NCBI RefSeq assembly: GCF_039536325.1
Contig: NZ_BAAAYO010000013.1
Location: 1 to 64,000, forward strand
Reading direction: 5' to 3'
Length of the DNA stretch: 64,000 nt
Origin: Paenibacillus_AB hodogayensis
Lineage (GTDB): Bacteria; Bacillota; Bacilli; Paenibacillales; NBRC-103111
A model generated the notes under the pieces. It was not told the origin of the DNA. It did not search any database and saw only the letters and a program-made list of their open reading frames with translations. Positions within the stretch are counted from its first letter, which is position 1, and each line of letters opens with the position of its first letter. Both the position numbers and the translations under genes were made by a program. Positions 16,362 through 25,731 of the stretch are shown piece after piece.

Positions 16362-18035
16362 CTACATGCTTTGCGGAGCCGATACGCCGATCAGCGCCAG
16401 CGTATTGCGCAGGACGACGCGCACGGCGCCGAGCAGCGCGAGGCGGGCCTGAGTCAGCCTCAGGTCTTCGGTAATGACCCGCTCGGCCCGGTAATAGCTG
16501 TGAAGCTGCGAAGCCAGTTCGTACACGTAGCGGACCAGCCGATGCGGGGCGTACTGCGCGGCCGCTTCGGCCACTTCCGCCGGAAGCTCGCCTATTTTGC
16601 GCAAAAGATCGTATTCCGCTTCGGTAGTCAATGCGAACAGGTCGGCCTGACCGTGCGGAGCCGCCGGCGTCCCCTGCTCCTCCGCCTGGCGGAAAATGCT
16701 GCAAATCCGCGCATGGGCGTATTGCACATAGAACACCGGGTTATCGTTGGACTTCGAGATCGCCAGGTCCATATCAAAATCGAGATGGGAATCGTTGCTG
16801 CGCATCGTGAAGAAATAACGGATCGCATCCACGCCGACCTCGTCCATCAAATCTTCCATCGTGACCGCTTTGCCGGTCCGCTTGGACATCTTCACCTTCT
16901 CGCCGTTCTGGAACAGACTGACCATCTGCGCGATCAGTACGGTCAGCTTGGACGGATCGAGACCGAGCGCGGTCATGGCCGCTTTCACACGCGGAATGTA
17001 ACCGTGGTGGTCGGCCCCCCAGATGTTGATCATCTCGTCGAAGCCGCGCTCGTACTTGGTGCGGTGATAGGCGATATCCGGCGTCAGATACGTGTAGCTG
17101 CCGTCGTTCTTGACGAGCACCCGGTCCTTGTCGTCGCCGTAAGGCGTCGTACGCAGCCAGGTAGCCCCGTCCTGTTCGAAAATATGTCCATTCGCGCGCA
17201 GCTGCTCGAGGGCAGGCGCGATTTTACCGGTTTCGTACAAGGATGTCTCGCTGTACCAAACGTCGAACGAAACCCGGAAACGCGCCAAATCCCGCTTGAT
17301 TTTATCAAGCTCCTTCTCCAGCCCGTACGCTTTGAAATACGCCTGGCGCTCCGCTTCCGCCAGCGCGCCGAGTCTCTCGCCCTCCTGCGCCAGCAGCTCC
17401 TTGGCGAAACCCTTGATGTCTTCCCCGTAATAACCGTCCTCCGGCATCTCCGCCGCCTGACCGAGCTCCTGCAAGTACCGGACCTCGATCGACTTGGCCA
17501 AATTGTCCACCTGGTTGCCAGCGTCATTGATGTAGTATTCCCGGCTGACCTCATACCCGGCAAAATCGAGCACGTGGCACAGCGCGTCGCCGATTGCCGC
17601 CCCCCGGGCATGACCGAGATGCAGGCTGCCTGTCGGATTGGCGCTGACGAACTCCACTTGAACCTTCTTCCCCCGGCCCAACTGCACCCGTCCATACCGC
17701 TCGTCCGCCTCCAGCGCTTCATGCACGACACCGTACAAATAGCTGCGGTCCATAAAAAAGTTGATAAAGCCCGGACCGGCAATCTCCGTCTTGGCAATAA
17801 ACGCTTTCTTCTTGTCCAGCCGCTCGACCAGCCGCTCCGCGATTTGCCGCGGATTCTGCTTGGCAAGTCGGCTCAGCTGCATGGCCACGTTTGTGGCCAG
17901 GTCGCCATGTACTTTCTCTCTGGGCACTTCAAGCACGACCGGAGGGATCTGCTCCCGCTCGGCAATGCCGGCCTCGACGATCGCCTCCGCAATCGCTTCC
18001 TTCACTAGCGCTTCCGCGCGTTCAATGACACTCAT
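16362..18035 (-). CDS. argS: Arginyl-tRNA synthetase
   Basis: This 557-residue class I aminoacyl-tRNA synthetase has the HIGH-type motif in SANPTGSLHLGHARGAAIGD (~residues 128-147) and KMSK in GEKVKMSKRTGKAV, plus the DALR anticodon domain at the C terminus. It charges tRNA-Arg. The ATG at 18035 has GGAGGAG upstream and overlaps the DUF1934 gene stop by four bases (ATGA), so the two genes are translationally coupled. Confidence 0.97.
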   Translation of the reverse strand: MSVIERAEALVKEAIAEAIVEAGIAEREQIPPVVLEVPREKVHGDLATNVAMQLSRLAKQNPRQIAERLVERLDKKKAFIAKTEIAGPGFINFFMDRSYLYGVVHEALEADERYGRVQLGRGKKVQVEFVSANPTGSLHLGHARGAAIGDALCHVLDFAGYEVSREYYINDAGNQVDNLAKSIEVRYLQELGQAAEMPEDGYYGEDIKGFAKELLAQEGERLGALAEAERQAYFKAYGLEKELDKIKRDLARFRVSFDVWYSETSLYETGKIAPALEQLRANGHIFEQDGATWLRTTPYGDDKDRVLVKNDGSYTYLTPDIAYHRTKYERGFDEMINIWGADHHGYIPRVKAAMTALGLDPSKLTVLIAQMVSLFQNGEKVKMSKRTGKAVTMEDLMDEVGVDAIRYFFTMRSNDSHLDFDMDLAISKSNDNPVFYVQYAHARICSIFRQAEEQGTPAAPHGQADLFALTTEAEYDLLRKIGELPAEVAEAAAQYAPHRLVRYVYELASQLHSYYRAERVITEDLRLTQARLALLGAVRVVLRNTLALIGVSAPQSM

Positions 18036-18472
18036 TCCGTGAGCTCCTCCTCGATCGTAAGCGCAAGCCGCATCCGGCCGGCCGGCGCGCCCCCGGCTAC
18101 CATATCGTAGCTCCAAGAGAGCATGCCCAAACCGTCGGTCAGCTTGCGGTCGATGCCATGCGTCATTACTTCCAGCTCCATACGTCCCTGCGGCAGCTCG
18201 TAGCTGCCCACAGTTCGCGTTCCGGAACGGAACGTGAGATCGGACCGCACATCCCCGTGACGGATCACCTTGATGTGCGACTCGTCCCATTTTACCGTAG
18301 CCGTCGTCCGGCCCATATCCGTATCGGGTTCGTCGTAGCGCAAGTAAAACATGCCGTTCACCGCATACAGCTCTCCGCGGGCCAGCCAGCTTTGCTTCTG
18401 CCCCGACTGTCTGCTCTCGATACGAACGCGCACGCGGCGCTTGCGGCTTACCGGCGTCTCCGGCTTCGTCAT
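18032..18472 (-). CDS. ywiB: DUF1934 domain-containing protein (YwiB-like)
   Basis: This 146-residue protein is predicted to be mostly beta strand, consistent with the lipocalin-like DUF1934 family (segment LRYDEPDTDMGRTTATVKWD). Function is unknown. Immediate coupling to argS by a four-base overlap is the arrangement seen for ywiB in Bacillus. The Met at 18472 follows a G-rich ribosome site (GGGGGAA); 8 further codons are open upstream. Confidence 0.88.
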   Translation of the reverse strand: MTKPETPVSRKRRVRVRIESRQSGQKQSWLARGELYAVNGMFYLRYDEPDTDMGRTTATVKWDESHIKVIRHGDVRSDLTFRSGTRTVGSYELPQGRMELEVMTHGIDRKLTDGLGMLSWSYDMVAGGAPAGRMRLALTIEEELTE

Positions 18473-18542
18473 CGGCGTTCCCCCGCTCTCCCGCATCGCC
18501 TCCGACCTTCGTCGAAGTGCGGGGCGTCCTAAAGGTTGAAAA

Positions 18543-18568
18543 AAAGATGAAGGGCGCCCTTCATCTTT
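18543..18568 (-). terminator. Terminator of speE
   Basis: AAAGATGAAGGG and its exact complement CCCTTCATCTTT are separated by two bases, and on the minus strand the stem is followed by further Ts. It lies 18 bases after the speE stop codon. Confidence 0.85.
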
Positions 18569-18585
18569 CGAATCGGTCGGAAATG

Positions 18586-19416
18586 TTAAGACTTGAGCAA
18601 ATCCTCGACGAACTTGGGCAGCACAAACGCCGCTTTATGCAGACGAGGCGTATAGTATTTCGTCTCGATCTCGGGAATGGCGCTCTCGTCGACCTGCACG
18701 GGATCGTGCGTCTTGCTGCCCAGCGTGAACGTCCACAGACCGCTCGGGTAGGTCGGAATATTCGCCCCGTATACGCGAACGATCGGGAATATTTCGCGCA
18801 CGTCGCGGTTTACCGTACGGATCAAGTCCGCCTTGAACCAAGGATTGTCCGTCTGCGCCACGAAGATGCCGTCTTCCTTCAACGCCTCGTAGATGCCTTG
18901 ATAAAAGCCGCGGCTGAACAATTCTACCGCCGGACCGACCGGCTCGGTCGAATCGACCATGATGACATCGTACGTGTTTTTATGATCATGAATGTGCATG
19001 TATCCGTCATTGACGATCACCTCTACCCGGGCATCGTCCAGCCAGCCGGCGATTTCGGGCAAATATTTTTTCGAATATTCGATGACTTTGCCGTCGATGT
19101 CGACCAGTACGGCCTTCTCGACCTGGGGATGCTTCAGCACCTCGCGGATGACGCCGCCGTCTCCGCCGCCCACGACCAGCACGTGCCGCGGATTCGGGTG
19201 GCTGAACAAGGCAGGATGAGCCACCATCTCGTGGTACACGAATTCGTCGCGCACCGTCGTCATGACCATGCCGTCCAGCACGAGCATGCGGCCCCATTCG
19301 GCCGTATCGATAATCGCCAAGTCCTGAAAGTCCGTTTGCTCCCTCACGAGGGTTTCTTTAATCTTCGCCGTAATGCCGAAATCCTCGGTCTGCTTCTCGG
19401 TGTACCACAATTCCAT
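18586..19416 (-). CDS. speE: Spermidine synthase
   Basis: This 276-residue aminopropyltransferase has the SAM-binding signature VLVVGGGDGGVIREVLKH and the active-site segment IMVDSTEPVGPA, and begins MELWYTEKQTEDFGITAKI like Bacillus SpeE. It transfers aminopropyl from decarboxylated SAM to putrescine. The Met at 19416 gives the family length; the longer open frame to 19635 overlaps promoter-like sequence. It is divergent from the PBP gene, with the same neighbours (pbpG, ywhD) as in Bacillus. Confidence 0.95.
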   Translation of the reverse strand: MELWYTEKQTEDFGITAKIKETLVREQTDFQDLAIIDTAEWGRMLVLDGMVMTTVRDEFVYHEMVAHPALFSHPNPRHVLVVGGGDGGVIREVLKHPQVEKAVLVDIDGKVIEYSKKYLPEIAGWLDDARVEVIVNDGYMHIHDHKNTYDVIMVDSTEPVGPAVELFSRGFYQGIYEALKEDGIFVAQTDNPWFKADLIRTVNRDVREIFPIVRVYGANIPTYPSGLWTFTLGSKTHDPVQVDESAIPEIETKYYTPRLHKAAFVLPKFVEDLLKS

Positions 19417-19651
19417 GGGGTCATCCCTTCCTTCCGCTGTATCGCTCGTTTCATTGTAACATAAGGCACAGCTTGTATTATAGTAAAACGATGCGAAAAT
19501 GCAACCGCCCCTTTCATGGCGCCTTCGAACGAAGCTTTGCCATGAAAAGCCGGCGTTTTTTTCTTGTTCCTTCTTGAATAGCTCGCCCCATCTGTTCCCA
19601 TACTGGTAAAATAGCAATTTTCCAAACATCGCCAACTAGGGGGGAGCCGTC

Positions 19652-21724
19652 ATGGAGCACACCGGGAACGGACGCAGCAGCCGGACGAGGCAAGGACGCG
19701 GGAAAAGGCGCTTGCGCAAGTTTGTCGCCTTTCTATTCAGCTGCGGCCTGCTCGGCGTAGCCTGTCTGGTCGCCGGCGCGCTCTATCTGCGGACGCAGGC
19801 GCTCCCCGTCGGTACGTTCACTCAGCCCTCGCAGCTGTACGATATGCGTGGAGAGCTGATCGCATCGTTCCAGGGCGGCGAAAACCGCGAGTTCGTTCCT
19901 TTAAAGAACATGCCGAAGTATTTGGTGGATGCGACGCTGGCCATTGAAGACAAACGGTTTTACGATCACGTCGGCCTCGATCTGCGCGGCATCGCCCGCG
20001 CGGCCTTGGTTAACGTGCAGCATATGGGCCGGGTGCAGGGCGCCAGTACGCTCACGCAGCAGCTTGCCCGCAATTTGTATCTGACCCAGGACCGTACCTG
20101 GTCGCGCAAAATGAAAGAAGCGATGTACGCGGTGCAGTTGGAGATGCAGCTCAGCAAAGACCAGATTATGGAGATGTACCTGAACGACGCGACCTATTAC
20201 GGCAATTCCGCCTACGGAGTGCAGTCCGCGGCCAAGCTGTTTTTCGGCAAAGACGTGGCGGACCTGACGCTCGCGGAATGCGCAATGATCGCCGGAGTGC
20301 CTAAAGGCCCCCGTTACTACTCTCCTTACTTTAATATGGATAACGCCGTCGAGCGGCAGCAGCTCATTTTGACGGAGATGGCCAACCAGGGCTACATTAC
20401 CGTCCAGCAAGCCGAAGCAGCCAAGGCCGAGAAGTTGAACATCCGGCCAGCGGAGAAAAAAAGCGCTATCGTGCTGGCCCCTTATTTCCGCGATTATGTC
20501 CGGTCCGTGGCCATCAACCGGCTCGGCATCGACGAGCGGGAATTCGACGAAGGCGGCATTCGCGTCTACACGACGCTTGACCTGACGATGCAGAGGGCCG
20601 CAGAGGATTCCGTGTCGCGGCAGTTGACCGGCGGCGATACGGGCGAGCTGCAAGCCGCCCTCGTGGCCGTGGACCCGCGCAACGGTTACGTGAAAGCGAT
20701 GGTCGGCGGCAGGGACTACGGCGAGAACCAGTTCAACCGGGCCGTCTCGAACAGCCGCCAACCGGGCTCGGCCTTCAAAGCGTTCGTCTATTTGACCGCC
20801 CTGCAGCAGCCCGGCTTCACGGCCGTCAGCCGGTTCAAGAGCGAACCGACGGCGTTTACGTACGACAATGGCCGCAAGACGTACACTCCGAGCAATTTTG
20901 GCGGCAAATACCCGAACGCCTTGATCGATCTTCGCGAGGCGATCGCCAAGTCGGACAACATATTCGCCGTTCAGACGATCATGCAGGTCGGGGCGGATAA
21001 AGTCATCGAGACGGCGCGCAAGCTCGGCATTACAAGCCGCCTGGAGCCGCTGCCGTCGCTCGCGCTGGGGACGTATCCGGTCAGTCCGCTGGAAATGGCC
21101 GGCGCGTTCGGAGCGATTGCGAACCAAGGCACGCGGATCGAGACGACCGTCATTACGCGGATCGAAAGCTCGACCGGCAAGCTGCTCTATGAGGCCAAGC
21201 CCGTCAAGGAGAAAGTCGTGGAGCCCGAATACGCGTATACGCTGACCAATCTGATGAAAAGCGTGTTCGAGCCCGGCGGTACGGCCAGCCGCGTCGCGAG
21301 TACCATCAAGCGGCCCGTGGCGGGCAAGACCGGTACGACGGATACCGACGCCTGGCTGGTCGGCTTTACGCCGGAGCTGGCGACGGCCGTCTGGGTCGGC
21401 TACGACCGCGACAAGATGATCAGTTCCCTCGATTCGTACAAGGCCGCTCCGATTTTCGCCGATTTCACCGAACAGGCGCTCGAGGCCATACCGCCGAAGC
21501 TGTTCCCGATGCCGGACAACGTCACGAGCGTCTACATCGATCCCGCCACCGGCAAGCTGGCGACGGACCGGTGTCCGAACGCGCGCTCGGAGGTGTTCGT
21601 GAAAGGAACGGAGCCGACGGAATATTGCTCCGAGCACGGCAGCGCCCCGCCGGCCGATGGGAAGGCCGAGCCGAAGAAGAGCGGCTCCTGGTGGGACGAT
21701 CTGAAGCGCTGGTGGAACGATTAA
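19652..21724 (+). CDS. pbpG: Class A penicillin-binding protein (transglycosylase/transpeptidase)
   Basis: This 690-residue bifunctional enzyme has a basic cytoplasmic tail, one transmembrane segment (~residues 25-48), a GT51 glycosyltransferase domain with catalytic Glu in AIEDKRFYDHVG and GASTLTQQLARNLYL, and a transpeptidase domain with SxxK (PGSAFK), SDN (AKSDNIFA) and KTGT motifs. It polymerises and cross-links peptidoglycan. The location next to speE and ywhD corresponds to Bacillus pbpG (ywhE), which acts during sporulation; a housekeeping role is equally possible. GGGGGGAG precedes the ATG. Confidence 0.93.
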   Translation: MEHTGNGRSSRTRQGRGKRRLRKFVAFLFSCGLLGVACLVAGALYLRTQALPVGTFTQPSQLYDMRGELIASFQGGENREFVPLKNMPKYLVDATLAIEDKRFYDHVGLDLRGIARAALVNVQHMGRVQGASTLTQQLARNLYLTQDRTWSRKMKEAMYAVQLEMQLSKDQIMEMYLNDATYYGNSAYGVQSAAKLFFGKDVADLTLAECAMIAGVPKGPRYYSPYFNMDNAVERQQLILTEMANQGYITVQQAEAAKAEKLNIRPAEKKSAIVLAPYFRDYVRSVAINRLGIDEREFDEGGIRVYTTLDLTMQRAAEDSVSRQLTGGDTGELQAALVAVDPRNGYVKAMVGGRDYGENQFNRAVSNSRQPGSAFKAFVYLTALQQPGFTAVSRFKSEPTAFTYDNGRKTYTPSNFGGKYPNALIDLREAIAKSDNIFAVQTIMQVGADKVIETARKLGITSRLEPLPSLALGTYPVSPLEMAGAFGAIANQGTRIETTVITRIESSTGKLLYEAKPVKEKVVEPEYAYTLTNLMKSVFEPGGTASRVASTIKRPVAGKTGTTDTDAWLVGFTPELATAVWVGYDRDKMISSLDSYKAAPIFADFTEQALEAIPPKLFPMPDNVTSVYIDPATGKLATDRCPNARSEVFVKGTEPTEYCSEHGSAPPADGKAEPKKSGSWWDDLKRWWND

Positions 21725-21732
21725 AAAATACG

Positions 21733-21767
21733 CAAAAAGGCAGACGATTATCGTCTGCCTTTTTGCT
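21733..21767. terminator. Bidirectional terminator between pbpG and ywhD
   Basis: A 35-bp near-perfect palindrome (17-bp arms around one central base) with A-tract on the left and T-tract on the right lies 9 bases after the PBP stop codon. The A/T flanks allow it to act on either strand. Confidence 0.9.
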
Positions 21768-21909
21768 GTCCTAGTATATTGTGCAAATATACTCCAATTA
21801 GTTTAACCGAGAAGCTTCATTCCCACAACGGCTGACACACAATCGACACAAATGAAAGCAAGCCCCCCGAAAGCCCGCTTATCGCGGTCCCCGGCAACTA
21901 TAGCCGATC

Positions 21910-22404
21910 TCAGGCCAAGCCTTGTTTCAAAGTGTCTCCCGACCGCTCCCACCACTCGGCGTTATGCCCGATCAACGAGCTGCGAAGCGCGTTCTTCTCC
22001 GCTTCGTCAAGACCGTCCAAAATGATGCGGCCCTTCAAGGCATAGTCCATCTTGTTGACATGGTCGGCGAGAATTTTCCAGCCCCGTCTCGCTTCCGGGT
22101 CCACGAGCATCTCGCAGGCGGCAACACCCGAATAAAACGGACCTTCCTCCGTACGCCCGACGTTCACCCACACGATCCAGCATTTGCGGCCGTTCGGCAC
22201 GTCGTCCTTGTTCGTGGAAAATTTGATTCCGCGCTCGATTTTGCTCTTCGCATGAATCGCGCCCAGATCGATGTATGCCTGATCCCCGTCGATGATGACG
22301 CTGGACAAATTGGACAAGTCAAGCGCACCCGCGCCGAAGCCTTTGTGCTCCTTCGTGCTTACCACGTTCAACGACAGCTTCTTCGGTTTTTCCTGATTCT
22401 CCAT
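21910..22404 (-). CDS. ywhD: YwhD family protein
   Basis: This 164-residue soluble protein matches the YwhD family by its start (LSLNVVSTKEHKGFGAGALDLSNLSSVIIDG) and its position beside pbpG/speE. The family has no established function. No motif for catalysis is evident; a central WIVWVNVGRTEEGPFY segment is well conserved as I recall it. It is a monocistronic leftward gene facing the PBP gene. Confidence 0.85.
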   Translation of the reverse strand: MENQEKPKKLSLNVVSTKEHKGFGAGALDLSNLSSVIIDGDQAYIDLGAIHAKSKIERGIKFSTNKDDVPNGRKCWIVWVNVGRTEEGPFYSGVAACEMLVDPEARRGWKILADHVNKMDYALKGRIILDGLDEAEKNALRSSLIGHNAEWWERSGDTLKQGLA

Positions 22405-22531
22405 CTAATCACCTTCCATCTATCCATCTGGTGAATATTCGTTTTTTCGCTCCTATTTATTTTAGCTAATATTCCGGCAAAAGCAAACATATACATGCTG
22501 TAGATGCTTGTCAACGGGGTGAGAAACGTTT

Positions 22532-24511
22532 ATGATCAACCGACTTTTCAAACGCAGCACGATATGGCTTCTCCTGCTCGCTCTCGGCGCCGCGACATTC
22601 ACGTTCGTCCGGTTTGCGGAACGCCCCGGGTCCTACGCATCTTCGTCCTTCCTGCACGAGCCCGTTCCACAAGCACTCGAGCCGCCGGCGCCAGCAGGAA
22701 ACGAAGCGCCCAAGCCGCTGAGCAAACACATCGTCGCGTACCATATTTCCGTGCAGCTGGACCCTCAGCAGAAAACGTTAACCGGCGCCGAGTCGTTAAC
22801 GTGGAAAAACCCGGGCTCCCAGCCCGTCAGCGAGCTTTACCTTCATCTGTATCCGAACGCTTTTCAGTCCAAGAAGTCTACCTTCATGCGCGAATCCGGC
22901 GGCAAGCTGCGCCAGGACGAGATGAAGGGAAACAGCTTCGGCAGCATGGCCATCGAATCGGCCGTCACCGAGGACGGCATCGAGCTAACGTCCCAGATGC
23001 AGTACGTACAGCCGGACGACGGCAACAAGCAGGATCAGACGCTCATGCGAATTCGGCTGCCGAAGCCGGTCGCTCCGGGCGGAGAGACGACGTTGAAGCT
23101 TCATTTTTCGGTCAAGCTTCCAGAAGTGTTCGCCCGTATGGGATACAGTGGCGACTTCGTCATGGCCGGCCAATGGTTTCCCAAGGTTGCCGTATACGAG
23201 CCCAAGGGAACGCGGGGCCGGGCCGAAGAAGGCTGGAATCTTCACCAATATCATGGCAATTCGGAGTTTTATGCGGATTTCGGGATGTATAACGTGCGCA
23301 TCCAGGTGCCGACCGGCTACACGGTCGCGGCGACCGGATTTCCGACCAAGCCTGCCGCGGATGACGGGACCAAGAAGACGTATCAGTTTTATGCCGACGA
23401 CGTGCATGACTTTGCCTGGGCCGCGTCTCCGCACTTCGTGTACGTGGAGGAACCGTTCTCCGCTCCCAACGTGCCCGGCGTGAAAATCAAGCTGTATCTC
23501 GATCCGGCCCACCAGTCGTTGAAAGACCGGTATTTGTATGCGGCCAAGCGTTCTCTGGCCAAGTATAGCGAATGGTTCGGCACTTATCCTTATTCGACGC
23601 TGTCGATCGTCGTCCCCCCTCCGGGCGGCAACGGCGCCGGCGGCATGGAGTATCCTACGCTCGTTACTGGCTGGGACGCTGCCGGCGATACGAACGGCTA
23701 CGAGCTGGAGCGCGTCATCGTGCATGAGATCGGCCATCAATATTGGTACGGTATGGTCGCCAGCAACGAATTCGAAGAGGCGTGGCTCGACGAAGGCTTC
23801 ACTTCATACGCGGAAGACCTAATTATGGCGAGCGAATTTGGAGTCAAGCCGAACTATCCGTTGGAAGCCAGCTACATGACCCATCCGGAACCGCTTAAGC
23901 TGCCGTCCTGGCAGTACCGCGGTCACGGCGGGTACGCCGACAACGTCTATACGCGGGCGAAGCTTGTGCTCGTCGGCATCGAAAAGCAGATCGGGCAAAA
24001 ACAGATGCTCCAGGCAATGAGGACGTATTTCGAGAAATGGAAATTCCGGCATCCGGCCACGGCCGACTTTCAAGCGGTGCTGGAGGGCGTTACGAAAAAG
24101 GATTGGAGCGAATATTTCAACCAATTCGTGTATGGCGGCGGCATGACCGACTATGCGGTGGAAAGCGTCCAGATTCGCAAGGTGCAGCAGGGCGACAAGA
24201 CCGTGTACGAAAATTCCGTTCTCATCCATAAATACGGCGGTCATTACATGGAGGTGCCGGTTCGTTTCCGCTTCGAGGACGGCTCGGTGGTGGACAAAAG
24301 CTGGGACGGCCGGGACCCGCAGGTATTGTTCACGATTACGAGCGAATCGCCTTTGGCGTGGGCGGCCGTCGATCCCCAAATGACGATGGTGCTCGAGACG
24401 AGAAGAATCAACAATTTTATGCAGGTGAATATCGACAACAAGTGGAAAGTGCGCTGGAATATCGGGATCGCCAAATTGATCGAGACCTTGCTGAACGGGG
24501 TCGCGTGGTGA
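22532..24511 (+). CDS. M1 family (gluzincin) metallopeptidase, membrane-anchored
   Basis: This 659-residue protein has an uncleaved-looking N-terminal hydrophobic segment (residues 9-27), then a beta-rich domain and an M1 catalytic domain with zinc motif HEIGH (398-402) and the third ligand Glu421 (HEXXH-X18-E spacing). GGMEYPTL (~residue 370) occupies the GAMEN exopeptidase position in altered form, so exact aminopeptidase activity is uncertain. It acts outside the cell. The small membrane-protein gene begins 15 bases downstream, indicating an operon. Confidence 0.87.
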   Translation: MINRLFKRSTIWLLLLALGAATFTFVRFAERPGSYASSSFLHEPVPQALEPPAPAGNEAPKPLSKHIVAYHISVQLDPQQKTLTGAESLTWKNPGSQPVSELYLHLYPNAFQSKKSTFMRESGGKLRQDEMKGNSFGSMAIESAVTEDGIELTSQMQYVQPDDGNKQDQTLMRIRLPKPVAPGGETTLKLHFSVKLPEVFARMGYSGDFVMAGQWFPKVAVYEPKGTRGRAEEGWNLHQYHGNSEFYADFGMYNVRIQVPTGYTVAATGFPTKPAADDGTKKTYQFYADDVHDFAWAASPHFVYVEEPFSAPNVPGVKIKLYLDPAHQSLKDRYLYAAKRSLAKYSEWFGTYPYSTLSIVVPPPGGNGAGGMEYPTLVTGWDAAGDTNGYELERVIVHEIGHQYWYGMVASNEFEEAWLDEGFTSYAEDLIMASEFGVKPNYPLEASYMTHPEPLKLPSWQYRGHGGYADNVYTRAKLVLVGIEKQIGQKQMLQAMRTYFEKWKFRHPATADFQAVLEGVTKKDWSEYFNQFVYGGGMTDYAVESVQIRKVQQGDKTVYENSVLIHKYGGHYMEVPVRFRFEDGSVVDKSWDGRDPQVLFTITSESPLAWAAVDPQMTMVLETRRINNFMQVNIDNKWKVRWNIGIAKLIETLLNGVAW

Positions 24512-24526
24512 GGTGAACAACGCTAA

Positions 24527-25351
24527 ATGATCCGCTATCTGAAAGAAGGCTTCCGCACAACCGCTTCGCAGACGTTTTTGCTGCTCGTTTTGTGGCTGTA
24601 CCATTTCGTCTGGGGCTTCCTGCTGCTGTCCGTCATCAAGTCGATTGTCGTGCCGCTGATGCACCGGTTTCCCGGCACCCACCTGACGCCGGACGCCTCT
24701 CAGCTGTTTTTGGCCGAAAGCCAGTTCCGGCTTATGAAAACCGATATTAGCCACCATACGATCGCGCTGTTGATCGCCTTCGCAGCCGCGCGCATGCTGC
24801 TGACTCCCTTGCTTAATGCCGGCGTCTACTACTCGCTGCATCACGCCCGGCTCAATTCCGGCTACCGGTTCCTGCAAGGAATCCGGCATCTGGGTAAACC
24901 GTTCTTCGTCTACTATGCCGTTCAACTGCTGCTTACATTCGCCCCATTGTACTGGCTGTATCCGATTGCGAAGAACGCCTTCGCGCATGAAAGCGATTAT
25001 ACGTCGCTCGGGCTTGCGCTGCTGCCATGGGCCGCCGCATACATCGCGTACGGCTTCCTGATCCGCCTCTGCTTCATTTATATTCAACTCGGCAAAACGC
25101 AGGGAGAACGGTTAAGCCAGTCGCTCGGACTGTTCCTGCGCAAGCTGCCGGTGGTTGCCGCCGTTGCGCTCGTCTTGCTGGCGATGTCCGGAACAGCGAC
25201 CGCCGCCGCACTGTCCACCTCCTTGGTCTGGGCCGGCCTATCGGCACTTGTCCTGCAGCAGCTGTTCCACATCGTCACCCTGCTGTTCAAGCTGTGGACG
25301 ATTGCCGCCCAATATCACGTATATGCCGCGGATACGGCTTCCGACCGATAA
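24527..25351 (+). CDS. Polytopic membrane protein of unknown function
   Basis: This 274-residue protein has about six hydrophobic segments (near residues 15-40, 80-105, 125-150, 160-185, 205-235 and 240-255). I do not recognise a named family. Its start lies 15 bases after the M1 peptidase stop codon with GAGGTGAAC upstream of the ATG, so the two are likely co-transcribed and may act together at the membrane. Confidence 0.75.
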   Translation: MIRYLKEGFRTTASQTFLLLVLWLYHFVWGFLLLSVIKSIVVPLMHRFPGTHLTPDASQLFLAESQFRLMKTDISHHTIALLIAFAAARMLLTPLLNAGVYYSLHHARLNSGYRFLQGIRHLGKPFFVYYAVQLLLTFAPLYWLYPIAKNAFAHESDYTSLGLALLPWAAAYIAYGFLIRLCFIYIQLGKTQGERLSQSLGLFLRKLPVVAAVALVLLAMSGTATAAALSTSLVWAGLSALVLQQLFHIVTLLFKLWTIAAQYHVYAADTASDR

Positions 25352-25357
25352 CCTAGT

Positions 25358-25553
25358 GCAATCGCATAAGAAAAATCGGCGGCAAAGCGAGGCTACGGTG
25401 ACCCTTTGCTCCTCCAATCGCACTTGAAACCGGATTCCCAGTTTGGGTCATAGCAGGCGGAATCCGGTTTCAAAGGCGACCGCTTCGCTTTTGCGGACCC
25501 AAAGGCCCCCCTCCGCCTTCTCTGCGTAGCCGCACTGTGTCTCATGCGATTGC
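25358..25553. repeat. 196-bp interrupted inverted repeat
   Basis: Outer arms GCAATCGCAT (25358-25367) and ATGCGATTGC (25544-25553) enclose inner arms TTGAAACCGGATTCC (25424-25438) and GGAATCCGGTTTCAA (25459-25473), each pair perfect. The intervening sequence is only partly complementary. It has no T-tract after the inner hairpin and no coding sequence, so it looks like a degenerate MITE or another intergenic palindromic element rather than a terminator. Confidence 0.6.
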
Positions 25554-25589
25554 CCTGGCGGATAACCGTATACCGATTGACGACAGACG

Positions 25590-25616
25590 AAAGGCCTTGC
25601 TGCGGCAAGGCCTTTT
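25590..25616 (+). terminator. Rho-independent terminator upstream of the nlpC promoter
   Basis: AAGGCCTTGC and GCAAGGCCTT form a 10-bp stem with a TGCG loop, flanked by A on the left and TTT on the right. It would stop transcription from the membrane-protein operon before the sigma-H promoter of the next gene. Confidence 0.75.
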
Positions 25617-25665
25617 CGCTGCGCAAAAAATAAATCGGGATTTTTGAAAAAAATATAGGAGAAAA

Positions 25666-25694
25666 GCAGGAATTCCGATAGAAATGACGAATTA
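25666..25694 (+). promoter_or_regulatory. Sigma-H-type promoter of the NlpC/P60 gene
   Basis: GCAGGAATT (25666-25674), 11 bases, and GACGAATTA (25686-25694) fit RNAGGAWWW-N11/12-RNNGAATWW at every defined position. The predicted start near 25700 lies just before the riboswitch aptamer, as it should. Confidence 0.65.
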
Positions 25695-25731
25695 TATTTA
25701 CCCGGAAACAAAAAAATCGAAACATGCCGAA

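Noticed and set aside
19901..21637. 578-codon minus-strand open frame inside the PBP gene
   Set aside because: Antisense to a class A PBP with all motifs intact; shadow frame.
25424..25473. Inner 15-bp hairpin as terminator of the membrane-protein operon
   Set aside because: No T-tract follows on either strand; a proper terminator lies at 25590-25616.
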